From Victivallales bacterium (GTDB lineage: Bacteria > Verrucomicrobiota > Lentisphaeria > Victivallales > JAUVCU01): a stretch of 5,821 bases of DNA. The translations under genes and the position numbers were made by a program. Under the pieces are notes generated by a model that was not told the origin of the DNA, searched no databases, and saw nothing but the letters and a program-made list of their open reading frames with translations. Position 1 is the stretch's first letter, and every line of letters starts with the position of its first letter. This document shows, piece by piece, positions 1 through 4,907 of this stretch. The stretch is taken from the NCBI GenBank assembly GCA_029934175.1, contig JAOZMT010000157.1, positions 1 through 5,821 on the forward strand, read 5' to 3'.

Positions 1-10
1 AACTTTGTTT

Positions 11-15
11 CCTCT
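11..15 (-). promoter_or_regulatory. Possible Shine-Dalgarno site of a minus-strand gene beginning just outside the window
   Basis: On the minus strand this reads AGAGG, followed by AAACAAAGTT up to the window edge. That places a start codon at or just beyond position 1 at usable spacing. It lies 47 nt past the murD stop on the same strand with no hairpin-plus-T-tract between them, so a co-directional gene downstream of murD, perhaps in the same transcript, is likely. This is inference, because the coding part is not in the window. Confidence 0.35.
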
Positions 16-62
16 GTGGTTAACTATAATTTAATGTAGTTCACTGAATATATACAATAATT

Positions 63-1334
63 TTAAAGTATCTGCTTGGTTACTAATTTTTTAAATTTTT
101 CACCACGCTCTTTATAGTTTTTAAATTGATCCATACTGGCACAACCTGGAGATAATAAGATTATATCATTTGGACTAGAAGATTTAATTGCTGCACAAGT
201 CGCAATTTCTAAATTATTGCATAAGTCGCAAGTTATATGATTGGAAATAGTATCCTTTATTTTTTCTTGTGATTCTCCTATGAGAAATGCTATCTTTATC
301 TTATTTTTAATAGATAATAATATTTCAAAATCCATATCTTTATCCAAACCTCCTAATATTAATAATACATTTTTAGATGTTGCAATGGCATTTACTGCCA
401 CAAGAACAGAATCGGGATTCGTTGCTTTTGAGTCATTGTAAAATGATATATTATCTTTAGTTTTTCCTAGAAACTCTAATCGATGTTCTGAAGCTTTAAA
501 TGATTTTATTGCAATGCGTAACTTATCAATATTGATTTTTCTAAGATTTACAGCTCTATGAATTAAAGCTAATCCTGCAAGGATATTTTCATAATTATGA
601 TTGCCTACTAATTGAATCTTTGCTGTGCTTATAATTTGCATATTTTCAAAGTAAATATTATTTTTATCAATATAAAAATCTGCTTTTTCATAAGCTGAAA
701 AAGAAGTGGAATTTTCATATTCACTATTAATTAAATTTGTATTTAAGATACAGTCTTTAATATTTGCGACTTGTGCAAATATAGAAAATTTTAATTTTGC
801 ATAGTTCGCAAAAGATTTATGTCTATCGATATGATCACTTGTAATATTTAATACTCCTGCTACTATAGGTTTGAATGATTTCACTGTTTCTAATTGAAAG
901 GAACTTACCTCAACAACTATAAAATCAAAATTTTCACTCAAAGCCACTTCACTTAATGGAACACCGATATTTCCTGCATAAATCGCAGAATATCCTAAAC
1001 AATTCAAACTGTGTGTTACAAATTCCACAGTTGTCGTTTTCCCATTTGTCCCAGTTATTGCAATTATTTTTGCCTTGCAATATCGTGATGCAAATTCCAA
1101 TTCTCCAATTACTTCAATCTTTGACTCTTTTGCGAGTTGTGCAATTGGCGATGTAGGAGGTATTCCAGGGCTTATTACTATTAAATCATAGTTCGATTTA
1201 TTGAAATTTGGAAGTTCGCCATAACCATCAGCAAATATAGAATTAAATATATCCAATTTATTTGCGAGTTGTGCAACAGCTATTCCACTTCTTCCATTTC
1301 CGAGTATTGCTATTTTTTTTATTTTTTTTTCCAT
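63..1334 (-). CDS. murD: MurD, UDP-N-acetylmuramoyl-L-alanine:D-glutamate ligase
   Basis: This cytoplasmic peptidoglycan precursor enzyme adds D-glutamate to UDP-MurNAc-L-Ala using ATP. The 423-residue product is slightly shorter than typical MurD (about 430-450) but complete. The N-terminal UDP-binding domain has GNGRSG (12-17) and SPGIPP (55-60). The central ATPase domain has the P-loop GTNGKTTT (95-102), EVSSFQLE (142-149), NITSDHIDRH (163-172) and Lys182 in LKFSIF, which matches the carbamylated lysine of the Mur ligase family. Next come GNHNYENILA (244-253) and HRLE (284-287). The C-terminal domain carries YNDSKATNPDS (299-309), ILGGLDKDMDF (326-336) and SPGCASMDQF (395-404), the last typical of MurD among Mur ligases. 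The ATG at 1334 has AAGGA 7 nt upstream. It is divergent from the paralog array. No other dcw-cluster gene is visible, though one may follow beyond position 1. Confidence 0.97.
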   Translation of the reverse strand: MEKKIKKIAILGNGRSGIAVAQLANKLDIFNSIFADGYGELPNFNKSNYDLIVISPGIPPTSPIAQLAKESKIEVIGELEFASRYCKAKIIAITGTNGKTTTVEFVTHSLNCLGYSAIYAGNIGVPLSEVALSENFDFIVVEVSSFQLETVKSFKPIVAGVLNITSDHIDRHKSFANYAKLKFSIFAQVANIKDCILNTNLINSEYENSTSFSAYEKADFYIDKNNIYFENMQIISTAKIQLVGNHNYENILAGLALIHRAVNLRKINIDKLRIAIKSFKASEHRLEFLGKTKDNISFYNDSKATNPDSVLVAVNAIATSKNVLLILGGLDKDMDFEILLSIKNKIKIAFLIGESQEKIKDTISNHITCDLCNNLEIATCAAIKSSSPNDIILLSPGCASMDQFKNYKERGEKFKKLVTKQIL

Positions 1335-1341
1335 TATTAAA

Positions 1342-1346
1342 TCCTT
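1342..1346 (-). promoter_or_regulatory. Shine-Dalgarno site of murD
   Basis: The minus strand reads AAGGA, 7 nt before the murD ATG. It supports the chosen start. Confidence 0.75.
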
Positions 1347-1380
1347 TTTTTAAGGTTAAGATAATATTTTTTTTAGAAAA

Positions 1381-1394
1381 ATCAAGTGATTGAT
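1381..1394. repeat. Short inverted repeat ATCAA-N4-TTGAT
   Basis: The sequence reads ATCAA GTGA TTGAT, a 5-bp dyad in the divergent intergenic region 47 nt from the murD start. The same half-sites recur with a 6-nt spacer at 1512-1527. It could be an operator, but in DNA this AT-rich a 5-bp dyad can arise by chance. The half-site order is the reverse of an FNR box (TTGAT-N4-ATCAA). Confidence 0.25.
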
Positions 1395-1401
1395 GAACTT
1401 T

Positions 1402-1438
1402 TGTCTATATAAAATCAATAAATATAATTATTTAGACA
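1402..1438. repeat. Imperfect 37-bp inverted repeat, TGTCTA ... TAGACA
   Basis: Outer arms TGTCTA (1402-1407) and TAGACA (1433-1438) are exact reverse complements. Between them an inner dyad TAAATA-TAAT-TATTTA (1419-1434) overlaps the right arm. The outer arms contain G and C bases, so they are less likely to be chance matches than pure A/T repeats. The position between two divergent genes suits an operator or a transcript hairpin. No regulator is identified. Confidence 0.3.
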
Positions 1439-1462
1439 TAAAAAGGTGAAAATTTATTTAAA

Positions 1463-1476
1463 TTAGGTTGTCCTAA
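1463..1476. repeat. Short hairpin-forming dyad TTAGG-TTGT-CCTAA
   Basis: This is a perfect 5-bp inverted repeat with a 4-nt loop in the otherwise A/T-dominated divergent intergenic region. It has no T-tract on either side, so it is not a convincing terminator. It may be part of a regulatory site. Confidence 0.25.
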
Positions 1477-1511
1477 GTGCATTGTATTGTTATAGAAATA
1501 TGAATATTTTT

Positions 1512-1527
1512 ATCAAAAAAGATTGAT
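1512..1527. repeat. Short inverted repeat ATCAA-N6-TTGAT over a candidate -35
   Basis: ATCAA (1512-1516) and TTGAT (1523-1527) repeat the half-sites seen at 1381-1394. The right half overlaps the candidate -35 element of the paralog operon, a position where a repressor could block RNA polymerase. This is weak evidence given the base composition. Confidence 0.2.
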
Positions 1528-1550
1528 TTTTTTTAAATAATAACTATATT
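1523..1550 (+). promoter_or_regulatory. Candidate sigma-70-type promoter for the paralog array
   Basis: TTGATT (1523-1528) resembles the -35 consensus TTGACA at four of six positions. TATATT (1545-1550) resembles TATAAT at five of six. The spacer is 16 nt. Transcription would start near 1557 and leave a leader of roughly 37 nt before the first gene. AT-rich DNA gives many false matches, so this is tentative. Confidence 0.4.
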
Positions 1551-1581
1551 ACTTTTAAAACAAAATACACTTATTTTTATC

Positions 1582-1586
1582 GGAGG
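1582..1586 (+). promoter_or_regulatory. Strong Shine-Dalgarno site (GGAGG) that decides an ATT start
   Basis: GGAGG is the strongest ribosome-binding site in the array. It sits 7 nt before ATT at 1594-1596, the position where a start codon is expected. An in-frame TAA at 1588-1590 excludes any start further upstream, and no ATG, GTG or TTG follows in frame until TTG at 1837. The site therefore points to initiation at ATT. Confidence 0.7.
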
Positions 1587-1593
1587 ATAAAAA

Positions 1594-2274
1594 ATTAAAA
1601 AAGAAACAATACAATATTCAAATTATAATGAATTAAGTGAAGTTGCCGTTCGATTTGATTGTGAAATAGAATATAGCAGTTTTGTTAAAGATAAAGAATT
1701 TGACATTGATAAAAATATCAAAAATGATATTGTTGACAATTTCAAAGATTTAACAAGTCATCAGAATGAATATGTTATTTGCGAAAGGTTAATTTCTCCA
1801 ATAATAACACGCATTTCTAAAAAAAATAATTTAAAGTTGTGGTCTCATACTAGATATGATGTAAGACCTAACGACGAATTAGAATTTATAGGAACTCCTG
1901 ATTATTTATGGGGTATTCCTGCTGTTAGAGGCGCTAGTATATTTTCCAAAACAGTTGCATGTTTAGGAGAAGCAAAAAAGGATAAATTTGAAGAAGGCTG
2001 GGGACAAGTTGGTGCTGAAATGATTGCAACTCAATACCATAATAATAATTTTGAACTACCTGTTTTTGGATTGGTCTCAAATGGAAAAAAATGGGAGTTT
2101 GGGAAGTTGATAAATAAAACTTTTATAATAGATGAAATAGGATATGAAATGCCTGCTAAAATTAATAAAGTTTTAAATTGCCTTAATTGGTTTCTTTGCG
2201 AAGTTCGCAAAAATGCTGATATTTTAGAAGAAATTATTAAAAAAGAAAAAGAATTAAAGAAAAGTGGATTATAA
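1594..2274 (+). CDS. P1: PD-(D/E)XK nuclease-like protein, first of four tandem paralogs, probable ATT start
   Basis: Function is unknown. The 226-codon product aligns along its whole length with the three genes that follow. Its nuclease-like core has Glu64 in ICERLISPI, Asp103 in GTPDYLW, Glu126-x-Lys128 in CLGEAKKDKF, and Gln138 in GWGQVGAEM. It then has LPVFGLVSNGKKWEFGKL, a strand pair ending in WEFGK that is shared by all copies. The E...D...ExK spacing fits the PD-(D/E)XK fold, as in the HsdR N-terminal nuclease domain. No signal peptide or membrane segment is seen. The reading frame is open back to TAA at 1588, yet the start position holds ATT, 7 nt after GGAGG. A first standard start only at TTG 1837 would remove the N-terminal third, including Glu64, so I prefer ATT. 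Alternatives are a sequencing error, since ATG would need one base change, or start loss in a silenced copy. The lysine-rich C-tail resembles that of P4. Confidence 0.75.
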   Translation: MKKETIQYSNYNELSEVAVRFDCEIEYSSFVKDKEFDIDKNIKNDIVDNFKDLTSHQNEYVICERLISPIITRISKKNNLKLWSHTRYDVRPNDELEFIGTPDYLWGIPAVRGASIFSKTVACLGEAKKDKFEEGWGQVGAEMIATQYHNNNFELPVFGLVSNGKKWEFGKLINKTFIIDEIGYEMPAKINKVLNCLNWFLCEVRKNADILEEIIKKEKELKKSGL

Positions 2275-2275
2275 A

Positions 2276-2962
2276 ATGGCTGAAAAATTAAAAAAAGAAG
2301 TTGAAACAATACAATATTCAAATTATAATGAATTAAGTGAAGTTGCAATGCGTTTTGGTTGTTCTATTAAAAAAGATAATTTTATTGGGTCAAAGGAGTT
2401 TAATATTTCTGATGAGTTAAAAAAAAATCTTTTAGATGATTTTAATGATGATTTAAATTTTAAAAATGAGTTTGTTATATGTGAACGACTTATATCACCA
2501 ATAATATCTTTAATTTCAAAGCATAATAACTTGAAGTTGTGGTCGCACACTAAGTTTAATGTAACTGTTGATGACACTTTAGAATTTTCTGGTAGTCCTG
2601 ATTATCTATGGGCTATACCTGCTGTCGAAGGTGGAACTATTTTTACAAAAACAATAGCTTGTTTAGCTGAAGCTAAACAAGATAATTTTACAAAAGGCTG
2701 GGCTCAAGTTGGAGCTGAAATGGTAGCAACTCAATATTATAATAATAATTTTGAATTACCTGTTTTTGGATTGGTTAGCAATGGCACAAGTTGGGAATTT
2801 GGGAAACTAGTTGAAAAGACATTTATTATAGATAAACTAGGATGCGAAATGCCAGCTAAATCAGAAAGTGTATTTAATTCTTTAAATTGGTTTTTATGTG
2901 AAGTTCGCAAAAATGCTGATATTTTATTAGAAATTGAAGCAAAAAATACAAAGAGGAAATGA
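2276..2962 (+). CDS. P2: PD-(D/E)XK nuclease-like protein, second paralog
   Basis: The 228-residue protein is of unknown function and is a full-length relative of P1. The candidate active site is Glu70 in ICERLISPI, Asp109 in GSPDYLW, Glu132-x-Lys134 in CLAEAKQDNF and Gln144 in GWAQVGAEM. LPVFGLVSNG and WEFGKL follow. The ATG at 2276 lies 1 nt after the P1 stop. A GTG at 2264 in the same frame, inside P1, would add four residues; I prefer the ATG because the next residues, AEKLKK, look like a natural N terminus. The ribosome site is weak, so translation probably depends on ribosomes finishing P1. The N-terminal DNA is identical to P1 over 44 nt, but the C-terminal tail (LLEIEAK) matches P3. 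Substitutions around the active site (GEAKKDKFEEGWG becomes AEAKQDNFTKGWA) leave the predicted catalytic residues in place. Confidence 0.85.
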   Translation: MAEKLKKEVETIQYSNYNELSEVAMRFGCSIKKDNFIGSKEFNISDELKKNLLDDFNDDLNFKNEFVICERLISPIISLISKHNNLKLWSHTKFNVTVDDTLEFSGSPDYLWAIPAVEGGTIFTKTIACLAEAKQDNFTKGWAQVGAEMVATQYYNNNFELPVFGLVSNGTSWEFGKLVEKTFIIDKLGCEMPAKSESVFNSLNWFLCEVRKNADILLEIEAKNTKRK

Positions 2963-3609
2963 TTAAAATGGGATATGCTAACTTTAAAACAATAAGTCAT
3001 GTGGCTGAAAAGTTTAATTGTGATGTTATATACAAAGATTTTGTTAAACAAAAGGAATTTATATGTGATGAATGGCTTTTGAAATACATTAATAAAAATC
3101 TTAATGATAGATTATCTTATGCTAGTGAAGCATCAATTTGTGAAACTATTATTAGACCTATAATATCAACGGTTGCAGAAGAAAATAAATTGCCAGTTTG
3201 GTCGCATGTTTTATTTGATGTTGATAAAGAATTAGATTTAACTGGAACTCCTGATTATCTTTTAGCTCCAGGGCTTCCTGGGAATGCTACATTTAAATTG
3301 CCGATTGTGTGCTTAGGAGAAGCTAAAAAAGATGACTTTGAAGCTGGTTGGGGACAAACAGCAGCTGAAATGAAAGCTGCTCAAATTAAAAATAATAATG
3401 AAGATATTCCAATTCTAGGATTAGTTACAAATGGAAAGGCTTGGGAATTTGGAAAGTTTGAAGATAATATCTTTACAATTGAATCAAAGTCTTTTACAAC
3501 TAATCATTTGGATGAAATTTTTAATGTTTTAAATTGGATGTTCTGCATAGCTCGCAAAAATGCTGATATCTTATTAGAAATTGAAGCAAAAGAGCAAGAA
3601 AATGCCTGA
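2959..3609 (+). CDS. P3: PD-(D/E)XK nuclease-like protein, most divergent paralog
   Basis: This is the shortest (216 residues) and most diverged copy, of unknown function. It keeps Glu62 in ICETIIRPI, Asp99 in GTPDYLL, Glu121-x-Lys123 in CLGEAKKDDF and Gln133 in GWGQTAAEM, followed by ILGLVTNGKAWEFGKF. Its middle differs from the others: LAPGLPGNATFKLPIV replaces the WGIPAVRG-type segment, and AAQIKNNNEDIP replaces ATQYYNNNFELP. The ATG at 2959 overlaps the P2 stop as ATGA, a sign of translational coupling. AGAGG at 2952-2956 is only 2 nt from this ATG and 11 nt from a second in-frame ATG at 2968, so the true start may be 2968, giving 213 residues. The C-tail DNA is nearly identical to that of P2 despite the divergence elsewhere. 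Confidence 0.84.
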   Translation: MIKMGYANFKTISHVAEKFNCDVIYKDFVKQKEFICDEWLLKYINKNLNDRLSYASEASICETIIRPIISTVAEENKLPVWSHVLFDVDKELDLTGTPDYLLAPGLPGNATFKLPIVCLGEAKKDDFEAGWGQTAAEMKAAQIKNNNEDIPILGLVTNGKAWEFGKFEDNIFTIESKSFTTNHLDEIFNVLNWMFCIARKNADILLEIEAKEQENA

Positions 3610-4309
3610 TAACATTCTAAAAGAAGAAAAAATAGTCGAAAAGTTGCAATATTCAAGCTTTAATAATTTAAGTGAAGTTGCAGAGAGATTTGATTGTGAA
3701 ATAGAATACGGTCATTTTGTAAAAGAGAAAAATTTTGAAATAGCTGAAAATATTAAAGAAAATATTATAATGAATTTTAATGATAGAACTAGTCATCAAA
3801 ATGAATATGTTATTTGTGAAAGGTTAATTTCGCCTATTTTAACTCTTATTTCTCAAAGAAACAATTTAATTTTATGGTCTCATTGTAAATATGATGTTAA
3901 AGTTGATGATGAATTAGAATTTACAGGTTCGCCTGATTATTTATGGGGAATTCCTATTGTTAGAGGTGGATGGAATTTTTCTAAAACAGTTGCATGTTTA
4001 GGTGAAGCTAAAAAGGATAAATTTGAAGAAGGTTGGGGGCAAGTTGGAGCTGAAATGATTGCAACTCAATATTATAATAATAATTTTGAACTACCTGTTT
4101 TTGGATTAGTTTCAAATGGAAAAAAATGGGAGTTTGGAAAATTAGTAAAAAAAACTTTTATAATAGATGAAATAGGAAATGAAATGCCAGTTAAAATAGA
4201 AAATGTTTTAGATTCATTGAATTGGTTTTTAGGTGAAGTCCGAAAAAATGTTGATATATTAGAAGAAGTTATTAAAAAAGAAAAAATGTTAAAAAAAAGT
4301 ATTAAATAA
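3602..4309 (+). CDS. P4: PD-(D/E)XK nuclease-like protein, fourth paralog
   Basis: The 235-residue protein is of unknown function and is closest to P1. Key residues are Glu73 in ICERLISPI, Asp112 in GSPDYLWGIP, Glu135-x-Lys137 in CLGEAKKDKFEEGWGQ, and Gln147. From there to the C terminus it is almost the same as P1, including VFGLVSNGKKWEFGKL and the lysine-rich tail (EEVIKKEKMLKK). The ATG at 3602 overlaps the end of P3 by 8 nt. A TTG at 3581 in the same frame would extend it by seven residues, but the overlap and the usual start preference favour the ATG. There is no good ribosome site, so coupling to P3 is likely. It is the last gene of the array; no terminator is visible before the next gene. 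Confidence 0.86.
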   Translation: MPDNILKEEKIVEKLQYSSFNNLSEVAERFDCEIEYGHFVKEKNFEIAENIKENIIMNFNDRTSHQNEYVICERLISPILTLISQRNNLILWSHCKYDVKVDDELEFTGSPDYLWGIPIVRGGWNFSKTVACLGEAKKDKFEEGWGQVGAEMIATQYYNNNFELPVFGLVSNGKKWEFGKLVKKTFIIDEIGNEMPVKIENVLDSLNWFLGEVRKNVDILEEVIKKEKMLKKSIK

Positions 4310-4314
4310 ATAAA

Positions 4315-4331
4315 TAAATTAAGTTAATTTA
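4315..4331. repeat. 17-nt near-palindrome upstream of the NuoE-like gene
   Basis: TAAATTAA-G-TTAATTTA is a perfect 8-bp dyad around one central base. It lies between P4 and the flavoprotein operon, 31 nt before its first ATG. As DNA it could be an operator for the downstream operon. As RNA it is too weak and loop-poor to terminate. Surrounding runs of AAAT/ATAA make chance similarity plausible. Confidence 0.3.
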
Positions 4332-4350
4332 AATAAATAACAAACAAAAC

Positions 4351-4357
4351 AAAGGAG
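4351..4357 (+). promoter_or_regulatory. Shine-Dalgarno site of the NuoE-like gene
   Basis: AAAGGAG lies 5 nt before the ATG at 4363. This is much stronger than the sites inside the paralog array (P2 to P4) and indicates independent, efficient translation. Confidence 0.8.
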
Positions 4358-4362
4358 TTATT

Positions 4363-4899
4363 ATGTCTGATTGTTGTGAGTGCGGTTGTGATACTGCAAA
4401 GAAAGAAGACTTGATCTCAATGTTTCCAGAGAAGAAAGAATCTTTGGTTAAATACATTGAAAGTCTTGATTTAGGAAAGGATGTTGATAAAAATCGTGGA
4501 TTTTTAATTCAAACCCTGCATAAAGCGCAAGAAATTTTCACTTACCTACCAGAAGTTGTTCAACTTTTTGTAGCAGCGAAATTAGGATTGCATGTTTCAG
4601 AAGTGTATGGAGTGATTAGTTTTTATTCTTATTTCACTGACAAACCTGTTGGGGAATTCAAAATCAATGTTTGCACAGGAACAGCTTGTTTTGTAAAAGG
4701 AGCAGGAAAAATCTTAGCAGAGCTTGAAAGATTTATAGGAATAAAAGAGGGCGAAACTTCAAAAGATATGAAATATTCTCTTGGTGGATTGCGTTGTGTT
4801 GGAGCATGTAGTTTAGCTCCTGTTGTTATGGTTAATGATAAAGTTTACGGTAATGTTACTACTAAAATGGTAGCCGACATTATTGCTGACTGCAAATAG
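4363..4899 (+). CDS. nuoE: NuoE/HydC-like [2Fe-2S] thioredoxin-fold subunit of an NADH-oxidising complex
   Basis: The 178-residue protein belongs to the 24-kDa subunit family (NuoE, HydC, HndA, HoxE). These carry a [2Fe-2S] cluster and work with a NuoF-type flavoprotein. An N-terminal helical region (about 40-95), with FLIQTLHKAQEIFTYLP and VYGVISFYSYF, is typical. The thioredoxin-like domain provides the four cluster ligands Cys104 and Cys109 (NVCTGTACFVKGA), and Cys145 and Cys149 (LRCVGACSLAP). The start is unusual: Cys4, Cys5, Cys7 and Cys9 lie in a short CCECGC segment before the conserved domain. AAAGGAG precedes the ATG. It is followed after 8 nt by the NuoF-like gene, matching the hydC-hydB order of trimeric [FeFe] hydrogenases. 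No NuoA-D-type gene is seen, so respiratory complex I is less likely, but the window is too short to exclude it. Confidence 0.93.
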   Translation: MSDCCECGCDTAKKEDLISMFPEKKESLVKYIESLDLGKDVDKNRGFLIQTLHKAQEIFTYLPEVVQLFVAAKLGLHVSEVYGVISFYSYFTDKPVGEFKINVCTGTACFVKGAGKILAELERFIGIKEGETSKDMKYSLGGLRCVGACSLAPVVMVNDKVYGNVTTKMVADIIADCK

Positions 4900-4902
4900 G
4901 AG
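4898..4902 (+). promoter_or_regulatory. Shine-Dalgarno site of the NuoF-like gene, overlapping the preceding stop
   Basis: AGGAG begins inside the TAG stop of the NuoE-like gene and ends 5 nt before the ATG at 4908. This ties the two genes into one operon. Confidence 0.8.
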
Positions 4903-4907
4903 ATATA

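Larger units (their letters stand above)
1594..4309 (+). repeat. Tandem array of four diverged paralogous genes
   Basis: Four homologous genes lie head to tail. The codons for the ExK glutamate fall at 1969, 2669, 3319 and 4004, giving unit lengths of 700, 650 and 685 bp. Short stretches remain identical at DNA level: 44 nt between 1603-1646 and 2303-2346, 34 nt between 2039-2072 and 4074-4107, and 39 of 40 nt between 2905-2944 and 3552-3591. The pattern fits repeated duplication with later divergence and local conversion. No insertion sequence, tRNA or direct-repeat border is visible at either end. Confidence 0.85.

Noticed and set aside
16..46. Possible terminator hairpin after murD (AACTA/TAGTT with flanking partial pairing)
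   Set aside because: Five contiguous pairs with a 10-nt loop and no T-tract after it on the minus strand. Too weak to call.
241..441. Plus-strand open frame inside murD
   Set aside because: It lies antisense to a clear MurD coding sequence and shows no family motif or ribosome site.
956..1156. Plus-strand open frame inside murD
   Set aside because: It is the antisense shadow of the MurD P-loop region, with low-complexity Leu/Gln composition.
1500..1526. Leader peptide ATG AAT ATT ... TGA upstream of P1
   Set aside because: Only eight codons, no ribosome-binding site, no regulatory codon run, and it lies upstream of the candidate transcription start.
1837..2274. A shorter P1 gene starting at TTG 1837
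   Set aside because: It would drop the first 81 residues, including the conserved ICERLISPI segment that all copies share. The upstream frame is open and homologous back to the ATT at 1594.
2031..3051. Minus-strand open frames at 2031-2348, 2323-2577 and 2737-3051
   Set aside because: They are shadows of the paralog genes. Similar antisense peptides recur at equivalent positions because the plus-strand genes are homologous.
1594..4309. CRISPR array or insertion sequence as the source of the repeats
   Set aside because: The repeats are about 700-bp diverged genes, not short direct repeats with spacers. There is no transposase, terminal inverted repeat or target duplication.
1594..4309. Standard type I or type II restriction-modification locus
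   Set aside because: No methyltransferase, specificity subunit or helicase motor is encoded in the window, and the proteins consist of a nuclease-like domain alone.
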